64,000 nucleotides of DNA from Paragorgia papillata (GCA_035771165.1 JAWNZC010000322.1:62001-126000), one strand, 5' to 3'; numbered from the stretch's first letter, positions 35,546 through 47,318 are shown. Numbers and translations: made by a program. Notes: generated by a model not told the origin, from the sequence alone.

Positions 35546-36090
35546 TTGTTACCTTCGCCAGGTGGTTATATTGTTTTTACCTCTGTTTGTCTGTCTGTTT
35601 ATCTGTTTGTCTGCGAGTCTGTCTGTCACCAGCATATCTCAAAAAATACCCCACAGGTTTTCGTGAAAGTTTTTGCAAGATTGATCATATATATCAAGGA
35701 CCAAACCTGTCATTTGTTGGTTGAATTTGGCTGAAATTTGGCTGAGAAATAAATAAAATCTGACCACAAGATTCTCTGTGTAGAAAAATACTTGCGCTCA
35801 TTATCCTTATTTTATGCAAACATTCTTGCATAATTTTGGTAGGAGTGCAATCAAGCGTTTTATTCATCCATACATGTGTGTAAGCCTTGTGAGCCAGCCT
35901 GGTTAGCGGGATGGCCCGTTTTCTTTTTAACCCTTTCACTACTGTTGGGGTCTTTCAGTATTTTACTCTGGCTAATGCCAGACGATTTTCCTCGTCGGGA
36001 GAAGAAGTGTAGTAGTGAAAGGGTTAAACACCTCTAATAACGTGCTGGCGGATATATACAGTATATGCAGTCTCTGATTAGCCCTCTTGT
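35546..36090. repeat. Dispersed repeat with TCTG run, copy A
   Basis: Matches 50740-51240 in reverse orientation. Shared landmarks are the tctgtctgtc run, atatctcaaaaaatac next to cacaggttttcg, gcaatcaagcgttttatt and gcctggttagcgggatggc. It is interrupted by the TTAA-type MITE at 35927-36027; the other copy is uninterrupted there. Confidence 0.8.
35927..36027. mobile_element. TTAA-type mini-MITE with a paralogous empty site
   Basis: TTAACCCTTTCACTACT on the left, agtagtgaaagggTTAA on the right, TTAA duplicated (35927-35930, 36024-36027). The sister repeat near 50770-50790 reads through the same position with a single TTAA. Core ctctggctaatgccagacga is the family hairpin. TTAA duplication and CCCTTT tips fit piggyBac-type transposition. 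Confidence 0.85.
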
Positions 36091-36101
36091 GTTCCTTCAC
36101 T

Positions 36102-36408
36102 CATAGTTAATAGAAAATAGACATGGTTTGAAAGCTCACAAAAGTCATTGTTTTATGTTTTTGTTCAGGTTTATGGAAATTTTTGCACTTTCACGGTTAC
36201 TGAACATATTGTGTTTTCTGTATAATGAAGTAATCATCCAATAGCAACGTTTGGGTTCAATCACTCAACCGTACTGTTTAAATATTAATAAACCTAAAAC
36301 AAATTATTTGGCACCTTCATGTACCTTTCAACATGAATCGTAGCTTGATTGTTAACCGCTTTGAAGTTTTCCGGGTTTCCAAACCATGTCTATTTTCTAT
36401 TGACTATG
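36102..36408. mobile_element. TIR MITE, catagttaatagaaaatag ends
   Basis: Left arm catagttaatagaaaataga and catggtttg (36102-36130); right arm 36380-36408 is its near complement. Direct repeat cttcact flanks both sides (about 36095 and 36409), a 7-bp or longer duplication. Confidence 0.75.
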
Positions 36409-36788
36409 CTTCACTCAATCATGGAGTTAGTGGAAAGGAAAATAGAGAGATGACTTGAAATAACGTCGTGTACATTTTGAGCATGAATGTTTATAGCTTG
36501 AACAAAAAAATCACATCCAAAAGCTTGAAGATGTATTTTCTATCTCGCCTACTAGTTTTGGAAAGAGCATTTCTTACCAGATCGTGCCATCAGTGTGCCC
36601 TAAATTTCTTCTTCTTTTTTTCCATGGATTTTAACATGTATACGGTAAAGACTTTCGTTGTTGCTGTCGTTAGTTTGTTAGAGGATATTCGCATACAACA
36701 ATACAGTACACACTTCAATTTTTTCAATTAAATTAAAAATATAGCAATGTGAGTGAAAAACGTTTATGAATAGAGTTTCCTCGTGCCT
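36409..36788. other. Downstream flank of the GAB-like gene, no feature recognised
   Basis: AT-rich. A plus-strand frame 36468-36731 is not recognisable. Confidence 0.4.
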
Positions 36789-36845
36789 TTATTTTTCTCG
36801 TCTACTCATGTCACAATGCCTCCTTCCAACCGAGCCTCTTTTCAA
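36789..36845 (-). CDS. GAB: GAB-like gene, possible terminal exon
   Basis: A strong acceptor (cctcttttttag) is followed by a short in-phase frame, [18 protein letters not shown], then TAA. An AATAAA overlaps the stop codon. It is too short to confirm by similarity; the true last exon could lie elsewhere. Confidence 0.35.
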   Translation of the reverse strand: MKRGSVGRRHCDMSRREK

Positions 36846-39800
36846 CTAAAAAAGAGGAAAAATAATGGCCTGGCATCCAGGTTACGTGAGATGGTTCAAA
36901 ACAAACAGATATACCATACCTTTTTTTCAGGGGCAGCATCTGATTGGTTTGGTTGCTTTAAATCCTGTGGATCAAAATTTTGATAAGGATCACTCCCGTG
37001 TCTTGCTTGTGGTTCCATATATTCATACGACAGTTTATCATCACCTTCTTCTTCCTCCACAGCTGTATCAAGGAAGCTGTCCTTTCTACTAAACCTTAAC
37101 GATGATTGAGTTCTTTTAGGACTTTCCATATAAAGATACGCATCCGGTTGAGCATCTCCGGCGGCACTTTTACTTCGATTTAAGTTAACCTCTTTAGGCT
37201 GTCGACCAACATCTCGAAACGTAGAACTTCTGGATGGTACATTGACATAATCTCTTGATTTAATACTTTCTGGTTTTGAAAATCGATTCACTGTTGGTGG
37301 TATGACTGGTTTACTGCTACGATCAACACTTGGAACTTGTACACCTATAGTAATCAAATATTATTGCAGTTGATCTTTTTTATATACATGTACCATTCAA
37401 ACTACAGTTTGTACTTCGCCCAGAATTTCTCTTAGTCACCCCATCTCTCCTTCCACTTCTCCCCCTTCCTCTTGCCTCCTCTCCTTCCCCCTTTTTCCTC
37501 AGTCACCTCCCTTACTCAAACTTTCTTTACCCTCGCCTCTCTCCCCCCCTTCCATTCTCACGAACTCCCTCGGGTCCATAAACGTCAATGTTTCTATCGG
37601 CACAAGTCAACAAATGTATTTATTCAAAGCTAAGAACGATAAATAATTAATGTTCCAATTCTACATTGAATGAAAGAAAACGACGTAACATATTTGAAAG
37701 AGAGAAGAACGTACCGTGTTTTTGAGAAGGCACATCATATATATCCAATCCACAGTAACTCCCAGAGTCCCTTTCCAGTTTACTGGAAATGTCTGGCGGG
37801 ATGGGTAACGGTTTGTTGTACGAATCGTCTATTGGAAGAGTCAAGTTAACATATGCCGTTGGTTTCGGAGCTCGAGGAATTGGTGGCGCTGGTGTATCAT
37901 CTTCAGCATTATTATCAGTGGTGTCCGAATGTGATGGAACAACGTCGTAAATTTCAGCCGAACCCTTAGAATAGGGCACTGGAGGAGGTACGGAGTCGTA
38001 CGTATCAGAGGCTCTATGTTGAGGAACTGTATCGTACGTTGATAAACCACTGTTTACAGGCAAGGTTCTATGTGGAGGTACACTATCATACATTGGTAAA
38101 TTACTATTGCTAGAGAAGGCTCCACGAGGAGGAGGTACACTGTCATACGTTGGTAAATTGCCATTGCTAGGCAAGATTCCACCGTGTGGGGGAGGAACTG
38201 TATCATACATTTGCAAATTGCTGGGCAAGGTTCCACCATGTGGGGGAGGAACTGTATCGTAGTTGGAATTACTGGGGTTAGGTGACTGGTAATGTTTGGA
38301 CGGAATGTTTGGAACATTGTCGTAATCTATTTCTGCCATCCCTAGTGGTATAGTACAAGGTAGATTGGAATATTCACCACCAACTCGAGGGGGAACAAGG
38401 TCGTATGTAGAGTGTAGACAAGGGGGAACATCATAATCGGGCTGATCCACCTCAGAGTTTGGAGCTTGTGATACATTAGCGTACACAGGAGATCGTACAT
38501 GGTCACGCGAAGGAAAATCGTAATCATCACATTCATTGGAAGAACGCCTTTGACTGCTGGAAAGACTGCTTTCCGATGACGATGAGATATCCAATGGACA
38601 TGATGTTCTTTCTGTAAGAGGCCTTGATGCCGGGACCACGTTATAATTGCTTGTGGAACTGTATGGTGGCGGTACGTCATACGTCTGTGAATCATCACCA
38701 GACTCTTCACCTTCATTATCACAAAGTCTTGGGTCAGCATGACGTGGTGGGGGAACATAATCATACTCAACTGAAGTTGCTGGTGGAGAAACCGCAACTA
38801 AATCACTATTGTTGTTATTATTTTCAGTTGGTGTAATTTGAATACCACTATCCCTAGCATTTCTAATTTCCATCTTGTCAGCATTACCCAAAGGGCAATG
38901 TTCGTTATCAATTCCAGATGAAGATTTGGTCGTCGGACCTGTTTCGTGACTTCCTTCATCTGAAACTTATGATAGAATGAAAGCATAATTCAGAGCCATA
39001 AAAGTCGCGGGGTTGCGACTTTAGAATGTAGAGCCTACGACTATATATGCACACTAAAATATCTAACTTGATCGCGCGTCGTTTTAACCGATTCCTACCA
39101 AACTTGCACAGGATGTTGGCGAATGTCTGGGCTACAAAAGGGTGTTGGCGTTTTTGATTTATGTAAAAACTGAGTTACAGGCCTTCATTTGTCAATTGCT
39201 TCTCCCACAACATAAAATTGAGAAATAAAGTATCCTAACTGCTAAACCCTTACAGTAAAAAAAAATGCCAACACCCTTTTTTAGAACAAACATTGAGAAG
39301 TGCATGTAAATATGGTAAATTGAGAGGTTTTTGGTAAAACCAAAGACCAATTTAAACCGCCGCGCGAACGCCGCGAAGGTACTGTGATTTTGAACTTATG
39401 AGTAATGTGATCTGGAACAATAATGTATTTATTTATTTCATAATACGATAGTGTCCTTTACATACGTAACTACATTTGGTGCAAATTTGAGACAAATTGG
39501 AGAAAAATTGCGCGAGCGGTGACATTGTAACCTTAAGCTACGGATACACGGGCAATATAAGTCTCGCGACAGCAACACAAAGCTTAGTTAAAATAGCAAA
39601 AAAATAGACATTTCTTACCATTAGCATGACCGTTTGCTATTTGAAAATCACATAGTTTACAAATTTCGTCAATCCACAGTTTCATTTCATAAGCAGTGTC
39701 AGCAACAAGAAAGTAAATTCTGTTAACTAGTCTACCATCACTGTTTTTCCCTTTTATTGTTATGCTGAATATATGTTCAAACCTCTTATGAGACAAATGT

Positions 39801-42139
39801 GTGTCTAGATAGGTGCAAAGGTTTAAATCAATTTTCTTTATAAATTTCTTTTCTCCTCCTTTTTCTTCATAATACTCTAGACTCTTGTCTTGCCTGAGTA
39901 TAAACCACCTTTTACGCCACTAAACGGAAGACAAAAGAAACACTAATGTAAGTATTGATAATTTTCAGAAAATAATACAGGAATGCAAGTCAACAAGTGA
40001 AGTAGTGCAAGGCAGAATAAGTGTAAGCGGTAGAGCTGTGCCCACCTCATTGGTTAATCAATCATTTTTCGTTTTTCTCCAGTAATCGATTACCATTAGG
40101 GACCGACCGGTCATGATTTATAGCCGGGGTGGGAGCCGAAGAGAAAAATCTTGGATCACAAAAATTGTTTAACCCCACGATTTTTAAAGTGCACATGACA
40201 TGAAAATTCACTCCCGTTTTTTATTATTGTTTTTGAAAGAACATTTAAAATAATGGAAAATGGCTTTTGCATGCCTTTTAGATCTCATCTCGACTCATTC
40301 TTGAGTTATTGACTACAACATTGCAGCTATGACGTCATTAGTTGTGCATAGCATAAAACGGAAAATTAACTATATCTTCTCATTGGTTTGACCAAACTGA
40401 CTTAAACTTTGCCGACGTATTCATTCTAGACCCTACCGCGCTTCTGTGTAGTTTGAGCCAGTTTAGTTAAACTAATGAGAAGATATAGTTGATTTTCCAT
40501 TTTATGCTATGCACAACTAATGACGTCATAGCTGAAATTTAGTAGTTGATAACTCAAGAATGGGATAAAATCTGAAAGGCATGTAAAAGCCATTTTTTAT
40601 TATTTTAAATGTTCTTTCAAAAACAACAATAAAAACAACAATAAAAAGCCGAGGTCAATTTTCATGTCATGTGCACTTTAAAACAAAAAATTCTTTAACT
40701 GTAAAATTCTTTAACCACTGTAAGACATTTTTTTTTTACCTCACCCCTACACCTATTTTGTTACACAAAGTCACATGTTAACCCTTTCACTGTATCAATT
40801 TGAGAACAGGTTTGACAAGAGTGCTATTGACAGTGGTGAAAGGAATAGGAAAACCAGAAGAAAAATCGAGTAGAGGTTCAAGAACAAGAAAAAGAAAGCA
40901 ATATTTTAAATAAGTCAAAGAAAAGTACTAAGGAGTCTGAGATTTGTAGCAGCAGTGAGGACGATGTTGCAACTGACATTTTGACAGATGATGAACAGTA
41001 ATTTTAAACCAATTCCGGGTTAATTATGTTGTACGCCAATAAATATACAACAATAAAAATATTATGTTAATCTTTTTTACCTCACCTTTTTCTCAATTAA
41101 ATTTCTTTTACCCCCACCATTTTCTCTTCGGCCCCCACCCCCGGCCATAAATAATGACCGGTCCCTTTATACGAACAATCAGATCATCGACGACAGCTAC
41201 GTATTGTTTATTCAGGTTAATATTGTTCTTTTAATAATCGTCGTCAACTTTTCACTTTAAATATAAAGTACTTGTTCAGTAAAATATAACCTTAACATTT
41301 GTATACTTCATTTGTAGTGTGCGAAACTTCAGGACTAACGCAACGCGATTTATATAATACGATTAATCGTAAATTTGACTAGGGGGCTTTCCATTTACAC
41401 GGTTAGCCCGGTCAGTCCAGTTAAATGGAACACGATTCGTTTGAGACTTAGGACGGTCTGACTGGAAAATTTGGTCCTAATCAAAAGCAAGTCCATTCTG
41501 GCCGGACTGACCGGTCTAACCTTACCAATTGGAAAGCGCCCTAGGATTAATCGCTTACGAAAATTACCCGATGGGCACTGGGCAGAGCTCTAGTAAGCGA
41601 AGAATAAATTATTATTATTATTATATTATTATATTATATTATTAAGTTCAAAGTTAGTAACTTAGTAAACATCTAGTCGCACATGCACCTTTTCACTAGA
41701 TTTTTAACTTTCCGGTTGAAATGACGTCATTCGTGTTTCTATCACAGTAGAGACACGCAAGCGATTTTCTATTTAACAAATAGATTCCATTTTGCCGTTG
41801 TCTGTTCAGTTATAGATGCACAGATGACGTCACAACGTGGTAAGAACAAAAAAGTGGCCCACGAGACGCAGTCGAGTGGGTCACTGATGTTCTTACCACG
41901 TTGTGACGTCCTCTGTGCATCTATAACTGAACAGACAACAAAAAAATGGAATCTATTTGTTTTATACAATAAAAATTTAAAAGGTCTTTGTCGAAACTCG
42001 TGCCGGATTTTGGGGCATGAAGAAGGAAAAAGGCAAGTCAGCTGACGTGATCTGACGTGACCATGTGTCTGTCCTCTAATAGATCATGGCCAACAACCAA
42101 TGAAAACACGCATAGCAACCAGGGTATTGTATAATTGTT

Positions 42140-42206
<67 letters not shown>

Positions 42207-43001
42207 TCGTTTTCATCTGACGTCACGGCGGCCATATTGGTGTACCAAAACAATGAAATAGCGGCCATATTGGTGTACGGTATGGGAATTAGCTCTTTCT
42301 TATTCAAATATTTTGTATTGTTTCACCACCCCAATGGGGCCACCGATCACGTGAGTGAAAACGATATATATATATATATACGTTTCTCTCTGACGAAGGG
42401 CCTTCGCTCGAAACGTTAGATTCCTACGTTCTCTGTTTCGGCAGTATATCTAACCTTACTATATTTCGATTACATATATATATATATATATTATGTACTA
42501 TTTACAAAATGAGTGGCCGTTCTGTATCTCGCCAATACAGAACGGACACGAATTCTTAAATTACTTCTAAAACAATCTATATGGTAAGTTCATTGGCGTA
42601 GTAATTTTTCTTAAAAAAACGATGTTTGTAAGTCTTCCAAAAGTGCTCAATACATATATGTAGAGCAGATTTAAAGCAGTTAACTTAATAAAGAATGGTT
42701 GCTATACTCAGAGTTTCACCTAGATCTTGCCTGGAGATCTATATATGATTATATATACTGCGATTTTCAGTTGAGCTTAGCTTCGGAAAGTTTTATTGAA
42801 AAGTTTAAACATTGAAACGCATACGTTACTAAGGACAATTTATGATGTTGTCAAGGGAAAATTTAAAAGTTTGGGCAACGCCTTAATTTCTATTCGTCAA
42901 AATGCTCAAACATTCAAATTTCCCATGGGAATGTGTCAAATTGCTAAACGATAAAACCTTTCAATAACACTTCCGGTCTGTAAGCTCAACTGAAAATCGG
43001 A

Positions 43002-43036
<35 letters not shown>

Positions 43037-43158
43037 TGTATATATATATAAGTGAGTTTTGGTTCACGAAATGTTAGAGAGTGCTCAATACCATATATAG
43101 ATAGAGCAAAATACAAAGTATGAAGTATAGTTTTACGGTAAAACTATACTTCATACTT

Positions 43159-43216
<58 letters not shown>

Positions 43217-43292
43217 CAATTTAAAACAAAGTGTTTGCCGCCAGTAGCTTGTAGAGTGCTCAATACAAAGTAGGGCGATGATAATATATATA

Positions 43293-43345
<53 letters not shown>

Positions 43346-46300
43346 CTGGGCTCCGCTCAAAACGTCAGTATTTCGCTACCTTACCTTTTCACTTTGCAAT
43401 TATCAAAACGTTATGTTTGTAATAAAATTAAAAATTTAGCTTACAAACTTTGTTCCGTTTGTGTTTGTACAGTATATTGGTGTGTTTGAAATGTATGTGG
43501 ATACACATTTTCTTCCTCTGAGGATGTCTGAGTGTTCTCCCTTTGATGAGTAAAATGATCTGGTGTTACAAAGAGCAAAAAGGAGCCCCATGAATGGGTT
43601 AAGATTGAATGTGTTAAGATTGCTTATCTGCCTAAACTGCAAAGTTTGGTTAGCGGTAATCAATTTTTCCCAACAATTTTTCCTCACACACCAAAATCAC
43701 ATCATTTTACAGTCAGTTTCAGGTTGCTTTAGAAGTCCGTTTGGAGGTTCACAAGTTCGTAATAAACTAGGCATTTGATTGGCTACTAGCAACTAAGTAG
43801 CCAATCAAATACGAAGGTCAAATGAATTGTGAACTTCAGAACGAACCTCTAAACATTTCCATCAAAAGCAACCTGAAACCAACTGTAACACATAACATAG
43901 ATAATCAGATAGTTCTACCTGGTCTAAGATGCAGATTGTTCAAGGAGTGGGGCCCAGGACAAAATATTAATTTGAAACCCCTGATGACATCACATATGTT
44001 ATAAGGTTTTGATAATGTCACATATGTCAAGTGTGTCTCTGTCAGCACTTCTGGCCCACTCTTTCTTATGTCAACAAAAGGTACGCTATGTGTACATGTA
44101 TCTGCACCAAACCCATTGGAAGAGAATTAGCCTAAGGGACTGTTTACAAGGAGGTATGGTTACCCTAGTGGTTACTTAATATTACAACAAACAACAGGTT
44201 CTCTAAAAGGTGATGCCAATGCAAGTGCCAAGGTAGCACCAAACCTCTAGGGGGGTCTGGGGGCATGCTCCCTGGAAAATTTTGAAATCTAGAGTCTCTG
44301 ATATGCCATTTCCTGCATTTTGGAGTGAGATTTTACAGAATTCTGAAGATTATAAAACATCATAGAAAACACAAAAGATTACACATTTCAGGTCTTTATA
44401 TCCCCCAACTTTTCTCTAATTTAATTTAGACTAATTGGAAAATCAACCTTGGGAAGAACTGGGGGGAGGGGGTGTCCACCCCAGTCCATCCCATGGTGCC
44501 GCCACTGGGTTCTCTACATTAATACAGCTTCCATCTTTGCGATAAGCTCACATACTTTTACAGCAGCGATGTAGATTTTTCTAATCGTACTCATATTAAT
44601 AGCTTATACCTGCACTACTAGATCTATTCCAGGCACAGATTCTAAATATTAATTTGAAGACCTAGCTATAGAAAGAAATACATCATTAATTAAAAGTATG
44701 GATCATGAAAAGCTGAAAATACATTGGTTCAGCTGGTTTTATTTTCAATTTGAAACAGTTATGGGGATGATATGAAACCAGTCCTGCTCAGTATCATGGT
44801 AAGTTATAAAAAATTGTTACCATTTAGTTGCTGGGCTAATGAACTATACTGGAAATTTTAGAAATTATTGGGGGTGGAGGGCTGCAATAATTGTCTACTC
44901 ATTGTGTAAAACACTTGGATTTCTTAATGTTGAAGCCCTGTTTATTTTTCTACTAAACAGATTAAGTAAGAGAGCATGCCCTCTCCCCCCCCCCCCCCCC
45001 CCCCTTCTTCAGGTAGACTCCCAATATGAGATTGAGACCCTGGCTATAGGAACACAGTTGTCAAAATGGCGAGCTTTAGTCTTGACTGGCTAAAGCCAAA
45101 ACATCTTACTTGTTATTTGTCAATTAAGATGACCTCTACAGTAAAAACCCACTAACAAGAACCTACCACTATTAAGAACTAATATATAGAATATAAGAAC
45201 CTATAGCAGGTTTTTACTGTATAAGCAAAAAATGGGTTTATCAAACCTTTCCTATTAACCCACATCTTTTCATAATTTCAAGAATATCTAAGCTAATGGG
45301 AAGAAAGTTTAGCAAGTTTAATTAACAATAGGTAAACATGATATGCATCATACACCCACAGATTTCTCCTTTTCTGGCATTAAGTTCAAATTGCTTAATG
45401 TTCAACAAAGTGTAATAACATACTGTGCACAGAACTGATCAGCCACTGCAAGTGTATGGCTCTCATTTCATTTTTAATCTTCACATCATAAAAATAAATA
45501 TTTTACGCAATATATTATATTTAACTAGTAACTAGTTAGGACTAAATTCCATTTTAATTGGTTATCTATATTAAAGTTTGCTTGTAGTAGACTGGTTTAC
45601 CACAGCCCAATACAACATCATCTGTTCACTACAGTTTATCAAAATTTAATAATAAACTGACAGAAAATCAGGATTAAGTATTATCGAGTGATTGTCATTA
45701 CTAAAGCATGAAAGAATTAAATATCATGACCAAGTAATTTTTTCTGGTACACAGTAAATTACTTCCTCAAACTCCAGCGACAGAATATGCTCAAAAGATA
45801 CATGTATATAACAAAATAATGCTGGGTATTGACAATATATACACAATATTAAGTGGTTTTTCAACACTACTGTATATAATTATGAATATCACCGCATCTT
45901 CTCGCAAACTTTGAGAAGAAAATGAAAATAAGAAAACATAACAAATTTTGAATTAATCAAAATGAAGACAAACATGACGTGAGCGCGCTGAACTGATTTG
46001 ATCTCTAAAATCTATAAGTTTATATACGCCAATCATTTTAAGCAAAGCACAACTCATTTGAACATGGTGAACACTGAACAACGAACATCATATTTGCAAA
46101 TCTGTGTTTCGTATAAACTCTACACTTGTATTAAAACTTGGCAATATCAAGCAATTGAGAAAGAAAGGCTCATTTTATTGATTTTGAACAAGTTTAAAAG
46201 GTAAAGTTGGTACTAAAATATGGTACTGATAAATATGTAATGTCAGTCGAACAAGCCTTTATACAAGAACAACATTTTCTCATTGTTCTAACCGTGGGCT

Positions 46301-46477
46301 TGTTGTTCAAGAATCAAAACAATAACTAGAAATTGCAAAAGCAATCGTGACCACTCCATGCACATGAATCGCAAAAGCATATCTACTCACACTTTTCATC
46401 CTTTTAGTGACCCTAGTATCTGGAGGAGATTTTACCAGGTAGCCTTTGTGAACTGGGTACGAGACACCTTTATCCAT
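36789..46477 (-). CDS. GAB: GAB-family docking protein (GRB2-associated binder)
   Basis: Exons (minus strand): 46391-46477, 39619-39919, 37715-38959, 36920-37344 and probably 36789-36845. All junctions have GT-AG ends and compatible phases. The protein has an N-terminal PH domain, then about 560 residues of low-complexity tail. GAB proteins sit at the membrane through the PH domain and, when phosphorylated by receptor kinases, recruit SH2 proteins. Here the tail carries many YDxVP or YDVP sites (Crk/Nck-type), YVNL (Grb2 SH2), two YxxM sites (PI3K p85) and three PxxxRxxKP motifs (Grb2 C-terminal SH3), the family hallmark. Intron 1 is 6.5 kb and holds many MITEs. An alternative is a DOK/IRS-type adaptor, but there is no PTB domain and the PxxxRxxKP motifs argue for GAB. 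Length about 690 residues is typical of the family. Confidence 0.85.
36920..37344 (-). CDS. GAB: GAB-like gene, exon 4 (PxxxRxxKP pair and YxxM sites)
   Basis: Joins exon 3 in phase 1. Encodes [13 protein letters not shown] and PTVNRFSKP, two further perfect PxxxRxxKP motifs, then DYVNVPS, YLYMESP and YEYMEP. The last two are PI3K-type YxxM sites. Ends AAPEKK at a gtatgg donor. Confidence 0.85.
37715..38959 (-). CDS. GAB: GAB-like gene, exon 3 (phosphotyrosine tail)
   Basis: 1245 bases without a stop. Encodes about 20 tyrosine motifs, among them YDYVPPP, YDVPPPY, YDLVPP, YDNVP, two [10 protein letters not shown] copies, [22 protein letters not shown] and IYDVPS, plus YVNLTLP and the Grb2-SH3 motif PPIPRAPKP. 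The middle (about 38050-38280) is an imperfect internal repeat of about 20 residues ([10 protein letters not shown] and similar), which looks like slippage-driven expansion. Acceptor tttcag at 38960, donor gtacgt at 37714. Confidence 0.88.
38960..39618. repeat. GAB intron 2 with a dispersed repeat
   Basis: Contains an inverted pair caaaagggtgttggc (about 39136) facing gccaacacccttttt (about 39269) and an atcgcgcg-containing segment typical of high-copy repeats. No exon. Confidence 0.5.
39619..39919 (-). CDS. GAB: GAB-like gene, exon 2 (most of the PH domain)
   Basis: Begins [20 protein letters not shown] and contains the strand IDLNLCTYL, the strands HIFSITIKG and [20 protein letters not shown]; the last is the C-terminal helix with the invariant tryptophan. 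Acceptor cgtttag, donor gtaaga. Ends in phase 1. The PH domain is expected to bind phosphoinositides. Confidence 0.9.
40098..41167. mobile_element. TIR element containing a nested palindrome
   Basis: Ends agggaccgaccggtcatgat and ataaatcat... on the left face ataaataatgaccggtccct on the right, with ggggtgggagccgaagagaa facing ttctcttcggcccccacc. It lies in GAB intron 1 and carries the palindrome at 40187-40681. A TTAA-type start (ttaaccctttcactg, 40778) with a diverged right end near 40843 is also inside. Confidence 0.7.
40187..40681. mobile_element. Palindromic MITE, aaagtgcacatga family, copy A
   Basis: Tips aaagtgcacatgacatgaaa and complement; arms about 230 bp with aactatatcttctcatt at the inner edge. 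The same family occurs at 49525-49957 and, as a half copy, at 47850-47985. Confidence 0.75.
41380..41544. mobile_element. TIR MITE, ctagggggctttcca ends
   Basis: gggggctttccatttacacg with ggttagcccggtcag faces ctgaccggtctaacc and aattggaaagcgcccta. Non-coding. Confidence 0.65.
41770..41963. mobile_element. Palindromic MITE, caaatagattccattt family
   Basis: Left arm aatagattccattttgccgt, tatagatgcacagatgacgt and cacaacgtggtaagaac; the right arm is nearly its complement, with a cgagacgcagtcgag loop. Non-coding despite mirrored frames on both strands. Confidence 0.75.
42145..42204. repeat. (TA)n microsatellite
   Basis: About 30 TA units; further TA runs at 42364-42381, 42474-42490, 43161-43211 and 43284-43342, and a (GT)n run at 43001-43039. 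Confidence 0.9.
42207..42363. mobile_element. MITE with gttttcatctgacgt ends inside a TA tract
   Basis: atcgttttcatctgacgtca on the left faces cgtgagtgaaaacgat on the right. It contains two copies of gcggccatattggtgtac. The flanks are TA repeats. Confidence 0.65.
42393..42425 (+). ncRNA. Hammerhead-ribozyme-like motif (Penelope-type tail)
   Basis: ctgacgaagggccttcgctc followed by gaaacgttag has the CUGANGA and GAAAC core elements around a short stem, as in the minimal hammerheads reported for Penelope-like elements. One extra A follows the CUGACGA box, so activity is doubtful. A related inverted copy lies near 51395-51425 and a diverged one at 43362-43390. Confidence 0.3.
43712..43884. mobile_element. 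Palindromic MITE, cagtttcaggttgcttt ends
   Basis: cagtttcaggttgctttaga faces aaagcaacctgaaacc; inner arms tttgattggctac and gtagccaatcaaa. Confidence 0.75.
43885..45136. other. GAB intron 1, no feature recognised
   Basis: Contains a C20 homopolymer at 44985-45004. No exon supported. Confidence 0.45.
45139..45219. mobile_element. Mariner-like mini-MITE, cagtaaaaaccc ends
   Basis: cagtaaaaacccactaacaa on the left, gcaggtttttactg on the right, TA duplication at 45137-45138 and 45220-45221. A diverged relative lies at 47319-47460. Confidence 0.7.
45222..46390. other. GAB intron 1, no feature recognised
   Basis: AT-rich; plus frame 45998-46204 is not recognisable. Confidence 0.45.
46391..46477 (-). 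CDS. GAB: GAB-like gene, exon 1 (start of PH domain)
   Basis: ATG at 46477; 29 codons ending at a gtgagt donor. It encodes [18 protein letters not shown], matching the first beta strand of GAB PH domains (GWLRKSPPEKKLKR in GAB1). It splices in phase 0 to WRKRWFILR. This start is preferred because it gives the canonical short lead before GxLxKSPP. Confidence 0.82.
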
Positions 46478-46980
46478 AACGATCGTTGTTAAGAGATATT
46501 GCGAGCGTTAGACACCGTATACGAAAGAGATTTCTTCCCGAAGAAGGAAGTCAGATCATCGTTATATATCGAACCGGATGTATAAAGGAAATATAATCAC
46601 CCAGCGCCCGAACAATACAGCACAGACGTCATAGAAATTAACGATTTTGATTGGACAAGGATAGTATCATTCCTATACTAATTACTAGCCGTAGCGTAGC
46701 TTGAACACCAGCTACAACGGCGCTGAAAGGACAATTTTAAATGTAACTGATGCTGGCTGGCAACGACGACAATCAATTCAAAAACATGCACTTTCAATAA
46801 AAAACAATCCTCTTTGTGTTCATGAGCAGCTGTCTGCACCCGGAAAGCGTGTACGACTGTGCCCCGGCCATATATGTTCAATAGAATTTTAAGGGTGTGG
46901 TGGTGAGTGTGTGCAAGGGGGGAGGGGGCGGTCAGTTCTCGTTTCACAGAAAGGCATAATCACAATCGCGAGTACAAGGC
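46478..46980. promoter_or_regulatory. Upstream region of the GAB-like gene
   Basis: Directly upstream of the GAB start codon on the minus strand. Overlapping frames on both strands (46678-46947, 46701-46892) match no family. A promoter is expected by position only. Confidence 0.35.
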
Positions 46981-47160
46981 GGAAGACGAATCTTTAGTAT
47001 TTTATTCTGGCTAACGGACGCCAGACGATTTTATTCAGCACAGGGAGAGGTCCTGGCAGGCCTCAAAGTGTTAAAACCGTTATCTCTTTAACACTTTGAA
47101 GTCTGAAGACGAGTCTTTAGTATTTTATTCTGGCTAGAGGTCCAGGCCTCAAAGTGTTAA
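46981..47160. mobile_element. Two TTAA-type mini-MITEs in tandem
   Basis: The second copy, 47088-47160, is complete: TTAACACTTTGAAG to caaagtgTTAA. The first ends cctcaaagtgttaa at 47074 and lacks its left tip. Both contain the ttttattctggcta core and closely match 2361-2461. Confidence 0.75.
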
Positions 47161-47318
47161 GTACATAAAACAAACGGCTCACTTGCTCATGAATATATCT
47201 ATTACCAGCCGAGAATTTCAAAAAGTTAAAAATAAAACAAATTTCGAAGAAGAACATCTTGATTCTTGTAATGTAAACTCAAGATTAACAAGACGAAATA
47301 TATATGTCATATATCCTT

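Noticed and set aside
37841..38836. Long alternative frames overlapping the GAB tail
   Set aside because: Shadow frames of the repetitive YDxVPPP coding sequence; only the chosen frame continues the PH domain in phase.
41769..42045. Mirrored frames on both strands with shared peptide text
   Set aside because: They arise from the palindromic MITE at 41770-41963.
42038..43360. YIYIYI frames
   Set aside because: Translations of (TA)n microsatellites.
46678..46947. Overlapping frames just upstream of GAB
   Set aside because: Both strands open, no domain, lies in the expected GAB promoter region.
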